Assembly: GCA_045617725.1 (NCBI GenBank)
Contig: JAZLJD010000069.1
Location: 1 to 24,939, forward strand
DNA: 24,939 nt
From: JAZLJD01 sp045617725
GTDB taxonomy: Bacteria > Bacillota > Clostridia > Lachnospirales > Lachnospiraceae
Direction: 5' to 3'
Under the pieces are notes generated by a model that searched no databases, was not told the origin of the DNA, and was given only the letters and a program-made list of their open reading frames with translations. Shown in pieces: positions 14,300 through 21,961 of this stretch (position 1 is its first letter; each line of letters begins with the position of its first letter). The translations under genes were made by a program, and so were the position numbers.

Positions 14300-15837
14300 C
14301 TGAGTCTCTCCTTCAAATCTTCGTAGGTGAGGTGATATTTATTCACCTGTCCGGCAGCACAGTTTGTGTATTCCTTGAGCTCACGGTTGATTTTGAAGGA
14401 CTGGACGCCGTTTTCATCAAGCTGTGCACACAGGCCGACCGCACTGCCCCTGGATTCCAAAAGCTCGGTCAGATGCGTTACGTAAATGCCGTGGCAGCCG
14501 GCGCCGATAAAGTGGTCGAGCACCTTGCCACCCATGATGCAGGAATCGTAATTCGCTGCCGTCGTGAAGAGCTCGTTCAGAATGACGAATACATCGCCGC
14601 GGCTGTGTTCCATCATGGGAGCCAGTCGTACAAGCTCCTCCATCAGCTTGCCTCGTCCTGTTTCCACGCTTTCCTCCACGGAGAAGTGCGTGCAGATATC
14701 GAAGAAGTAGTGGAGATTCGCGCTCTGAGCGGGCACGTGCAGTCCCATTTTGGTAAAGAAAACGAGCTGTCCCAAGGAACGTGCGAAGGTGGTCTTGCCA
14801 CCCTGGTTCGGTCCCGTCAGGACAAAAAATAACTCGTGGTCGTCGTAGTAGAAATCGTTGCTGATAACGGGCTGGTGCCTAAGCACATTGCTGGCGGCAA
14901 GTGCCAGATCGTAAAGCCCGACAGCTTCAATGCGTCGGTCCTCTTTGACCTCCGGCTCACAGAAAGCAAAGCCTTCGGATGCCATGTGTTTCTCAAATCG
15001 CAGGAAGGAAAGATAGAAGGAAACCTCCTCTACGAAGAGCAGAATGAAATCACAGGCATAGTCCTCATACTTATTGTAAAAATCCTCAGCCGTATCAAAC
15101 AGCTTGGGCTTTTTGTGCATGTAAAAGCGCATCATTTCGCGCTCGAGTCCGTCAAGGTCCGGCGTATAGGCAAAAGGACTTATGATGTGCTCACCGTTCT
15201 CGGGATAGAGCTTCCGAAGAATGCTTTCGCCGTCCGATTCGCTGTGGCGGGCATTGACCTCGCCGGCCGGGTCGATGGAGGAAAGCGCGAGCCTTCCGTT
15301 CTCGTACACCAGGGTGATGCGACTGTCTTGAAGCTCCTCTTTTAAGCGGTAAGCGGTTGCTTCCATATCCTTATATTCGGGCGATACCATGTATTCGCCC
15401 ACTGCCGCGGTGAAGTCACGCATGCCTTCCGAGACGAAAGGAACGTCCCTGATGGCGTCATACATGTTTTTGAGGGCGCTGCAATACAGTGCAACCTCGG
15501 AGATGTGCCAGATTTCACGCTGCAGCTCGTGACGCGCGTCGTTCTTTTTGGCCACCATGGACTTGCGCTCACACATCTTATTGTAGAAGGCACACAGAGC
15601 CTCGTAGACGCCGGGCAGGCACAAATCACGGTACACGATGCGGCGGTATTCCTCCGATTCCGCATCCTTGGGGAAGTAATTGTAGTATTTCTCGACGTTT
15701 TCGCCCCAACCCTTCGAGATGGCGTCGATGATCTGTCTGAGATTCAGGTCGGTATAGTAATCCGCATTGGGGGAATCCTTCCAGATCACCTCATGCTTGT
15801 CCAGTATGCTGACGAATTTCACGTTCGGTACCTCCAT
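14296..15837 (-). CDS. MutS-like ATPase, first gene of the tandem pair
   Basis: About 513 aa, a paralogue of the gene that follows it. The C-terminal MutS ATPase domain carries Walker A GPNQGGKTT at about 342-350 (Lys348), a signature-like region GRGKLMEELVRLAPM, Walker B-like VFVILNELF and a GIYVTHLTEL segment. The first 300 residues are mostly helical and lack a recognisable mismatch-binding domain, as in the partner. The start is open. ATG at 15837 has GGGGA five bases before it, while a GTG at 15822 has a better GGAGG (15831-15835) at eight bases and would give a protein beginning VKFVSIL. An upstream TTG at 15858 is unlikely. It is co-transcribed with the second MutS-like gene (4-nt overlap) and divergent from the membrane protein at 16099. 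Confidence 0.85.
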   Translation of the reverse strand: MEVPNVKFVSILDKHEVIWKDSPNADYYTDLNLRQIIDAISKGWGENVEKYYNYFPKDAESEEYRRIVYRDLCLPGVYEALCAFYNKMCERKSMVAKKNDARHELQREIWHISEVALYCSALKNMYDAIRDVPFVSEGMRDFTAAVGEYMVSPEYKDMEATAYRLKEELQDSRITLVYENGRLALSSIDPAGEVNARHSESDGESILRKLYPENGEHIISPFAYTPDLDGLEREMMRFYMHKKPKLFDTAEDFYNKYEDYACDFILLFVEEVSFYLSFLRFEKHMASEGFAFCEPEVKEDRRIEAVGLYDLALAASNVLRHQPVISNDFYYDDHELFFVLTGPNQGGKTTFARSLGQLVFFTKMGLHVPAQSANLHYFFDICTHFSVEESVETGRGKLMEELVRLAPMMEHSRGDVFVILNELFTTAANYDSCIMGGKVLDHFIGAGCHGIYVTHLTELLESRGSAVGLCAQLDENGVQSFKINRELKEYTNCAAGQVNKYHLTYEDLKERLR

Positions 15838-15853
15838 ATAAATCCCCGCATTT

Positions 15854-15948
15854 CGCAATCCGGTATATTTAGCCCTTCACTGCATTGCAGCGAAACTGCT
15901 ACGGATTGCGACACAAAGTGTCGCGTGAAAAATGCCTGCATTTTTCAC
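15854..15948. repeat. Cluster of palindromes in the divergent intergenic region
   Basis: There are three inverted repeats in a row: CGCAATCCG (15854-15862) with CGGATTGCG (15902-15910), enclosing TGCATTGCA; GCGACAC-AAA-GTGTCGC (15908-15924); and an 11-bp perfect stem GTGAAAAATGC-CT-GCATTTTTCAC (15925-15948). They lie just upstream of the MutS-like operon and would be in its 5' leader or promoter. The rest of the gap up to 16098 is AT-rich, with a possible promoter for the next gene (TTGAAG at 16026, TATAAA at 16047, a short 15-nt spacer). No ORF is present. Confidence 0.7.
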
Positions 15949-16098
15949 ACTAATTGGGCTGCGCCAAAGACAATGCCGCGCAGGCCTACAGTTCGTATTT
16001 TACTAAAAAAACAGGGGTGAAACAATTGAAGAAACATGGATTTTAGTATAAAAAAATGTTAAAATATTTGTGTATATTGCTATCGAAAGGATTAGTAC

Positions 16099-16770
16099 AT
16101 GAACAAGACAAAATTAGGCAGGTTCACCACTTTGGTGGGGTGGCTTTTTCTTATTTCCCAGACCATACAGCTCATACTGTCTCTGATTTCCATTTTGGGA
16201 CAGGGGGTATACTCGAGCTGGTTTTTCACGCTGGCCCGGGAGGAGCCCATTTACTACGTACAGTATCTCGTGGATGTACCCGCGACCTCCCTCATGCTGG
16301 TGCCGTATATCAAGATCGGAATTCAGTTTCGCAAGAAGGAGACGAAGGGGCTTCGCTCGGCAGCAGTATGGCTTTTGACCCTGAATCTTGCAAGGGCGGT
16401 CTGCTACGTGCTGGAGGCGTATCTCATGTCCCTCAACCATGCCCAGAACTTCCTTAAGAACTACATGGATTTCTTCAGGGTCTGCACGGTTCTTTCATTC
16501 CTTGTGATTGCCATCATGATGGTCGTTTATATCGCCCGTCCCGATGATTATGAGCGTACCTTCTCCCTGGTACTTTTTGCGGTAGTGGTACTGATGCTTA
16601 TAAGCGCTGCGGGACAGTGCGTGCATGAGCTCTTTGTACGGGATTTTACCGCTAACGGTCAGGTTGCTTTGGTGGCCTTTGTTCTGCTGGATGCGGCCCT
16701 TGAGATTGCTGCATACATGCTTTTTGGCAACTATGCGGTCAAGCCCCGGAAGTTCTATGCACAGGAATAG
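16099..16770 (+). CDS. Integral membrane protein of unknown function
   Basis: A 223-aa protein with about six hydrophobic helices (about 9-30, 50-70, 85-105, 130-150, 155-178, 190-210) and short loops with Lys/Arg clusters (RKKETKG around 80). The N terminus is MNKTKLGRF and the C terminus KPRKFYAQE, both suggesting a cytosolic location. No catalytic or transport motif is recognisable. GAAAGG lies about nine bases before the ATG at 16099. A promoter just after the stop suggests the next gene can be expressed separately, so this gene may be monocistronic or only partly linked to the downstream run. Confidence 0.75.
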   Translation: MNKTKLGRFTTLVGWLFLISQTIQLILSLISILGQGVYSSWFFTLAREEPIYYVQYLVDVPATSLMLVPYIKIGIQFRKKETKGLRSAAVWLLTLNLARAVCYVLEAYLMSLNHAQNFLKNYMDFFRVCTVLSFLVIAIMMVVYIARPDDYERTFSLVLFAVVVLMLISAAGQCVHELFVRDFTANGQVALVAFVLLDAALEIAAYMLFGNYAVKPRKFYAQE

Positions 16771-16780
16771 GCATTTCGCG

Positions 16781-16809
16781 TTGTGCAAAGGCACGTCGGA
16801 TGGTAGAAT
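16781..16809 (+). promoter_or_regulatory. Promoter of the lipoprotein esterase and downstream run
   Basis: TTGTGC (16781-16786), a 17-nt spacer and TAGAAT (16804-16809) preceded by TGG, an extended -10. The start of transcription would be near 16816, about 23 nt before the ATG at 16839. Confidence 0.55.
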
Positions 16810-16838
16810 AAATCTAAGCATGTATATAGGGTGAATCT

Positions 16839-17891
16839 ATGAAACATAAGAACAGATTATTGGTTGTCGCAACAGCGGCATGTATGATTATGGCGGTTAC
16901 CGCCTGCGATAAAGGAGATATTACGATGGACGAACAGAATTTGAATGTTACGGCTACAGAGGCTGCTTCCGAGGCACCCGTAGCACCTTCCGAGGCACCC
17001 TCGGCGGTACCTTCCACGGAACCTTCCGTGGCACCTTCGGAAGTACCCGAGGAAGCAGATTACAGCATCAAGGAGCTTTGCCCGCCTTCCGTGGCTCAGA
17101 CACGCTTCGGTGTGAATTACGGCGAGTTCGTTCATGATACCTATTATTCCAATACCTGCGGCATGGAGCGTGGTTACAACTACCTGCTTCCCGTGGATTA
17201 TTCCGAGGATCGCGAGTATCCGGTTATGTACATTCTTCACGGTATTTTCGGCGATGAGAATTCCATGCTGGATGCCGGTAACAAGATTAAAGCAATCTTC
17301 GGAAATATGGCTGCCGACGGCCTTTCAGAGGAATGGATTCTCGTATTCCCCAACATGTATGCCCGTACGAAAGAGTCGGAGGTTCCCAAGATGGACGATC
17401 CCATATCGCTCCTTCCTTACGACAATTTCATCAATGATTTTGCAGACGATTTGATTCCTTACATAAACAGCAAGTTTTCCGTGAAGGAAGGCCGTGAGAA
17501 TGTAGCGCTTTCCGGCTTCTCCATGGGCGGCCGCGAGACCTTATACATTGCCTGCAAGCGTCCCGACCTCTTTGCTTATGCCTGTGCGATTTCTCCCGCC
17601 CCCGGCTTAACACCCGGCCAGGACTGGGCCATGGTACATCCCGGACAGCTTTCCGAGGAGGAACTTGTTTTTGCCACGGACGAGAATAAACTCACCGTAT
17701 TGATGGACTGCTGCGGTACGAAGGACGGCGTGGTCGGCACCTTCCCGAAGAGCTACCACGAAATCATGGAGCGTAACGGAGTGGAGCATATCTGGTTTGA
17801 AATCACCGGAGCGGATCACAATGCAACAGCCATTAAGAGCGGTTATTACAACTTCCTTACACAGATTGCATATTCAAAAACACAACAGTAG
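16839..17891 (+). CDS. Lipoprotein esterase, CE1/esterase D-like
   Basis: A 350-aa exported lipoprotein. The signal peptide ends in a lipobox VTAC, with Cys23 as the lipidated residue. It is followed by a low-complexity linker of Glu, Ala, Pro and Ser (about 37-68) that would hold the enzyme off the membrane. The catalytic domain (about 75-345) has the CE1/esterase-D layout: YPVMYILHGIFGDENSM for the oxyanion hole, nucleophile GFSMGG with Ser228, and GADHNAT with His327. Relatives include feruloyl and acetyl-xylan esterases, which strip ester side groups from plant xylan, and this fits the GH43 gene downstream. AGGGTGA lies six bases before the ATG. The next gene begins 24 nt after the stop. 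The exact ester specificity is not visible. Confidence 0.85.
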   Translation: MKHKNRLLVVATAACMIMAVTACDKGDITMDEQNLNVTATEAASEAPVAPSEAPSAVPSTEPSVAPSEVPEEADYSIKELCPPSVAQTRFGVNYGEFVHDTYYSNTCGMERGYNYLLPVDYSEDREYPVMYILHGIFGDENSMLDAGNKIKAIFGNMAADGLSEEWILVFPNMYARTKESEVPKMDDPISLLPYDNFINDFADDLIPYINSKFSVKEGRENVALSGFSMGGRETLYIACKRPDLFAYACAISPAPGLTPGQDWAMVHPGQLSEEELVFATDENKLTVLMDCCGTKDGVVGTFPKSYHEIMERNGVEHIWFEITGADHNATAIKSGYYNFLTQIAYSKTQQ

Positions 17892-17915
17892 AAATAATTA
17901 AAGGGGAATGTTACG

Positions 17916-19115
17916 TTGAAGACGACCAAAAACCAAAATCCAAAGGTAGAATTTTTAATCAATCTGGCTTACCTGGCAGCGATTGTTGCGCTGATTATTT
18001 TGGTACTTAAGTATTTCGTCAGTGCAATGCTCCCCATCATTCTTGCTTTTGCACTTGCAAGTATCGCACGTCCGTTATCACGTTTCTTATCTTTGGAGCA
18101 ACGCACCGTAAAGCGTAAGGGTGAGCGTGTGACCGTGAAGCGTAAGCTTCGTCTTCCCAAGAAGGCCGCTTCCATCATTTCCGTTGTGGTTCTTTTGATT
18201 TTGGCAGTGGGCTTTGTAACCTTCTTCGTGATTGAGCTTTCCGATACGGTGAGCGATTTGCTCGAGCAGGTCCCTGTCTTCTATAACGAAACCATCGAGC
18301 CCGCCTTTGACAGGGTCTATAAGAACCTGATGGCGTATGCTCTTACACACAAGGGGACGAATGTCGACACGATTTCCGACCTCATTCCCAACATGATTAA
18401 TTCCATAGGAAGCTTTGTAACGACAGCTTCCGCCAAGGCCGTGACAGAACTGGCTTCCCTTGCAACGTCACTGCCGTCCATTCTTTTAAATGTCATTATC
18501 TGTATCATTGCAACCGTTTTCATTGCGATTGATTATGAACGCATCATGGAATTCATCAAGCGGAACCTGCGTTCCAGAGCGTTGATGCTTTCCATGCGTA
18601 TCTGCGATTCTTTCCTGGATATTGTCTGGCAGTTCATCAAGAGTTATTTCATTATTTTTGTCATAACGGTTACGGAGATCGTAGTCGGACTTCTGATTAT
18701 CGGGGTGGACCATCCGTTCCTGATTGCCGTTTTAATCGGTTTGTTTGATGCTTTCCCTATCGTAGGTTCCGGTATGATCCTGCTTCCCTGGTCGGTCATC
18801 ACGATGATCATCGGAGACCTGCCACGCGGTATCGGCCTGTTCGTCGTGTATGCCACGGTCGTAATCGTGCGACAGTTTATTGAACCCAAGATTGTCGGTA
18901 AGCGGGTCGGACTCAGGCCCATTGTGACCCTGACCTGTATGTATGCAGGTACCAAGATTATCGGCGGCATCGGCCTTTTTGCACTTCCGATTACAGCAGC
19001 GATTCTTGTGGACTTAAACGATACGGGAGTCATTTCCCTGTTCAAAAAGCCCGGAGAACGCAGCCGGAGTGCCGAGGAAGCGGATGCAATCGAGGACTCG
19101 GAGCCGGAAGGTTAA
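17916..19115 (+). CDS. AI-2E family permease (YtvI/PerM-type)
   Basis: A 399-aa polytopic membrane protein of the AI-2E transporter/UPF0118 family. It has two N-terminal helices, a charged loop with KRKGERVTVKRK, a long soluble segment (about 105-170), then a C-terminal block of helices containing FDAFPIVGSG and QFIEPKIVGKRVGLRP, which are typical of the family. Members have been linked to autoinducer-2 export or Na+/H+ exchange, and the substrate here is not decidable. Start: TTG at 17916, with AGGGGA (17902-17907) eight bases before it; no in-frame ATG fits better. It sits 24 nt after the lipoprotein esterase and 76 nt before the GH43 gene, so it is probably in the same transcript. Confidence 0.85.
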   Translation: MKTTKNQNPKVEFLINLAYLAAIVALIILVLKYFVSAMLPIILAFALASIARPLSRFLSLEQRTVKRKGERVTVKRKLRLPKKAASIISVVVLLILAVGFVTFFVIELSDTVSDLLEQVPVFYNETIEPAFDRVYKNLMAYALTHKGTNVDTISDLIPNMINSIGSFVTTASAKAVTELASLATSLPSILLNVIICIIATVFIAIDYERIMEFIKRNLRSRALMLSMRICDSFLDIVWQFIKSYFIIFVITVTEIVVGLLIIGVDHPFLIAVLIGLFDAFPIVGSGMILLPWSVITMIIGDLPRGIGLFVVYATVVIVRQFIEPKIVGKRVGLRPIVTLTCMYAGTKIIGGIGLFALPITAAILVDLNDTGVISLFKKPGERSRSAEEADAIEDSEPEG

Positions 19116-19191
19116 CGAATAATTAATACTGTGGCTTAAGAGACCACGTATGTAATAAAATCTTACTTAATAATACGGAGGTTATTTACAA

Positions 19192-20763
19192 ATGGCTGTA
19201 TACGCACAAAACCCTATCATGCCGGGATTCTATCCGGACCCGTCCATCTGCGCTGTCGGAGAGGACTACTATTTATGTAATTCCACGTTTGCTTATTTCC
19301 CGGGACTGTCTCTCATGCATTCGAAGGACCTTGCTCACTGGGAGCAGATCGGTAATATTCTCGATCGTCATTCCCAGCTTCCGCTTCCGAATGCACAGCA
19401 TTCCGCAGGTCTGTTTGCTCCTACCATCCGTTACAACAACGGCAAGTTCTACTGTATCTGCACGAACGTTTCCTGGGGCGGCAATTTCATCGTCACAGCG
19501 GACAATCCCGAAGGTCCCTGGTCAGAGCCCTATTATGTCAAGGACGCTGACGGTATCGATCCTTCCCTATTCTTCGATGAGGACGGAACCTGCTACTATG
19601 TCGGTACGCATCCCAATCCGGACGGAGAGCAGTACGGCGGTGACTGGTACATCTATATTTCCAAGCTTGACCTTGAGACCATGCAGCTCGTAGGCGAGAA
19701 AAAGAACGTTTGGAACGGTGCACTTCGCGGTTGTATCTGGCCCGAAGGCCCGCATATCTATAAAGAGAACGGCTACTACTACATCATGCACGCCGAAGGC
19801 GGTACAGGTCCCGAGCATTCCGTTATGATCTGCCGCAGTAAGGATATTTGGGGACCCTATGTCGGCAACCCGAAGAACCCGATTCTGACCCACCGTCATC
19901 TGGGCGCCGATTACCCGATTAAGTACGTTGGCCACGGCGATATCATTAAGACCCCGAACAATGAATGGTTTATGACCATTCTGGCAGTTCGCCCCTTAGA
20001 ACGCTTTACAACCATGGGTCGTGAAACCTTCCTGGCTCGTTTCATCTGGGAAGAGGACTGGCCGGTTGTATGCCCCGGTGTCGGCAAGCTGGAGGATACC
20101 GTAGAGATTAATCTTCCTGCCTGGGATCCCGAGAAGGATCCGAATTCCTACACCTGCCGTACGAATCACAAGACCACGATTCCCGGCACGGACAAAGACT
20201 ATGATTTCACCAAGATGCAGGAGCTCGGCGACGAATTCCTGATGCTTAGAAACTACCCGAACGATATGTTTGCTTTTTCGCCGGAAGGCTTCCGCTTAAA
20301 GGCGGGTGCGGACGATATCAAGTCCGTGAAGTCTCCTTCCTACGTATGCATCCGTCAGCAGCATCATCACTTTACTTCCACGGCTACCTTCGATTACAGC
20401 AGCCTGAAAGCAGGCGAGTGTGCCGGTATGGTGCTCATGCAGAACAACTACTTCAACCTGCGTGCGGAAGTATGCGACGGTCAGTGCCGTATGGTTCTGT
20501 GCCAAAGAGGACAGGACGAGGTCATCGGTTCCTGCGAGCTTTCCGGGGCTGCGCGTGGCAATGAAGTAACACTTTCCATCGTGGTAGACGGATTGAACAC
20601 CAAGGTTCTGGCAGGCGACATTGTTTTGGGCGAAGCCGGCGTATCGAATCTTTCCACGGAAGTTGCCGGCGGTTTCGTAGGCTGCTGCATCGGTATGTAT
20701 GCGTATGCAGGTGGCGAGTCCGATACCTATGTAACCTTTAAGAACTTTACTTACAGGAAATAA
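19192..20763 (+). CDS. GH43 beta-xylosidase/alpha-L-arabinofuranosidase
   Basis: A 523-aa family 43 enzyme with the two-domain form of bacterial beta-xylosidases. The five-bladed propeller (1 to about 310) has the catalytic base Asp16 in GFYPDPS, Asp123 in GIDPSLF as the pKa-modulating residue, and Glu185 in IWPEGPHI as the acid. A C-terminal concanavalin-like domain (about 330-523), with the RQQHHHF motif, completes the pocket in this subgroup. It would release xylose or arabinose from short xylo-oligosaccharides with inversion. No signal peptide is present, so it acts in the cytosol. GGAGG (19177-19181) lies ten bases before the ATG. The 76-nt gap upstream has a weak GTGG/CCAC hairpin but no clear terminator. 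All three catalytic residues are present. Confidence 0.92.
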   Translation: MAVYAQNPIMPGFYPDPSICAVGEDYYLCNSTFAYFPGLSLMHSKDLAHWEQIGNILDRHSQLPLPNAQHSAGLFAPTIRYNNGKFYCICTNVSWGGNFIVTADNPEGPWSEPYYVKDADGIDPSLFFDEDGTCYYVGTHPNPDGEQYGGDWYIYISKLDLETMQLVGEKKNVWNGALRGCIWPEGPHIYKENGYYYIMHAEGGTGPEHSVMICRSKDIWGPYVGNPKNPILTHRHLGADYPIKYVGHGDIIKTPNNEWFMTILAVRPLERFTTMGRETFLARFIWEEDWPVVCPGVGKLEDTVEINLPAWDPEKDPNSYTCRTNHKTTIPGTDKDYDFTKMQELGDEFLMLRNYPNDMFAFSPEGFRLKAGADDIKSVKSPSYVCIRQQHHHFTSTATFDYSSLKAGECAGMVLMQNNYFNLRAEVCDGQCRMVLCQRGQDEVIGSCELSGAARGNEVTLSIVVDGLNTKVLAGDIVLGEAGVSNLSTEVAGGFVGCCIGMYAYAGGESDTYVTFKNFTYRK

Positions 20764-20794
20764 GTAACAGAGACTGATACGAGAGGATTACCCC

Positions 20795-21943
20795 ATGATT
20801 GATCCGATAGTATATTACATACAAACAAATCTGGTTGCTGTTGTAATACTGGCGTACATGTTTTATGTCAATAGCCGTAAATATCAGAATCATGCAACGG
20901 AGGACCGTATATTCTCCCTCCTGATTTGGGTTGCTATGGTTTTCTGCATATCTGATATGATTGCCTGGATTGCCGATGGTAAGAACACCTTCTGGGTAAG
21001 TCTGGGCAATGCGGTTTACATCGCGGCAACGCCTGTTATGTCCTATTTCTGGGCCGATTTCATGTATTGCAAGAACATGGGCCAAAGAATATGGACATCC
21101 AAGGTCGGCAAGGTACTTACCGCCGTGCTTGCGGTTCTGACCCTGCTGATTGCGACTTCGCCCTGGACGAAGTTCTGTTTCTATGTGGATGAGCATCATA
21201 CTTACCACAGAACGGCAGGTGCGTATATCGCTCCGATTGCGGCCTGGCTGATTATCATTACGGCGACTGCGATTATTGTTGCACGCTCCATGAAGGAGTA
21301 TGGTGCCCTGAAGAATGAGGCGGTTTCCAATATTGTTTCCTTTATCCTGCCCATTATGGTGTCTTCCATTTTCCAGATGTTGTTCTATGGAGTTACCATT
21401 CTGCAGGTCGGATTTACGGTCAGCCTGCTCATTGTCTTTGTCAACAGACAGGGCAACATGATTTCACTGGATGAACTCACGGGTCTTAACAACCGTCATG
21501 AACTGAATCGTTACTACGATAAGCTGATGCGCTCGGATGGGGTACAGCGTGTCTGCATCTATGTAACGGATATCAATAAGTTTAAGAGTATTAACGACCT
21601 TTATGGTCATATAGAGGGCGACCATGCCTTAAGAATGCTGGCCGAAGCGCTCAGAAAGTCCGTAGCCCAAGCGGATACACCTTGGTTTTTGGCACGGTAC
21701 GGCGGTGACGAGTTTGTGCTTGTTGGTGTGAATAAGTCTGTCGAGGATATTGACAGCATTAAGGCTCATGTAAACGCCGAGATTGACAAGGCCAATACCA
21801 TAGGCGGCAAGCCTTACAAAATCAGCTTAAGCTTCGGTTATGTGGAAGGACGTTTTGGCGACGGAGATACCGTTGCTACGCTTATGGAACGTGCGGATGC
21901 ACAGATGTATGAAGAGAAGTCGCGCTACAAGTCGCAGAAATAG
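20795..21943 (+). CDS. 7TM-GGDEF diguanylate cyclase
   Basis: A 382-aa membrane-bound cyclic-di-GMP synthase. Residues 1 to about 215 hold about seven hydrophobic helices. The GGDEF domain follows (about 225-380), with the metal/substrate motif DINKFKSINDLYGH and an intact GGDEF at 303-307, so it should be active. The RxxD inhibitory site normally five residues before GGDEF is absent (the segment is AQADTPWFLARY). No EAL or HD-GYP partner is in the window. GAGAGGA precedes the ATG by about eight bases. It lies 31 nt after GH43 and 18 nt before the second hybrid kinase, which points to one transcript. Its membrane region resembles those of both histidine kinases here. Confidence 0.9.
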   Translation: MIDPIVYYIQTNLVAVVILAYMFYVNSRKYQNHATEDRIFSLLIWVAMVFCISDMIAWIADGKNTFWVSLGNAVYIAATPVMSYFWADFMYCKNMGQRIWTSKVGKVLTAVLAVLTLLIATSPWTKFCFYVDEHHTYHRTAGAYIAPIAAWLIIITATAIIVARSMKEYGALKNEAVSNIVSFILPIMVSSIFQMLFYGVTILQVGFTVSLLIVFVNRQGNMISLDELTGLNNRHELNRYYDKLMRSDGVQRVCIYVTDINKFKSINDLYGHIEGDHALRMLAEALRKSVAQADTPWFLARYGGDEFVLVGVNKSVEDIDSIKAHVNAEIDKANTIGGKPYKISLSFGYVEGRFGDGDTVATLMERADAQMYEEKSRYKSQK

Positions 21944-21961
21944 CGGTATTGAGGGGGATTT

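Noticed and set aside
15838..15858. TTG start for the first MutS-like gene
   Set aside because: It has no ribosome binding site. ATG 15837 and GTG 15822 both have a purine-rich motif at suitable spacing.
17005..17035. CCACGGAA-CC-TTCCGTGG palindrome as an operator
   Set aside because: It lies inside the coding linker of the lipoprotein esterase and follows from repeated Pro/Ser/Glu codons.
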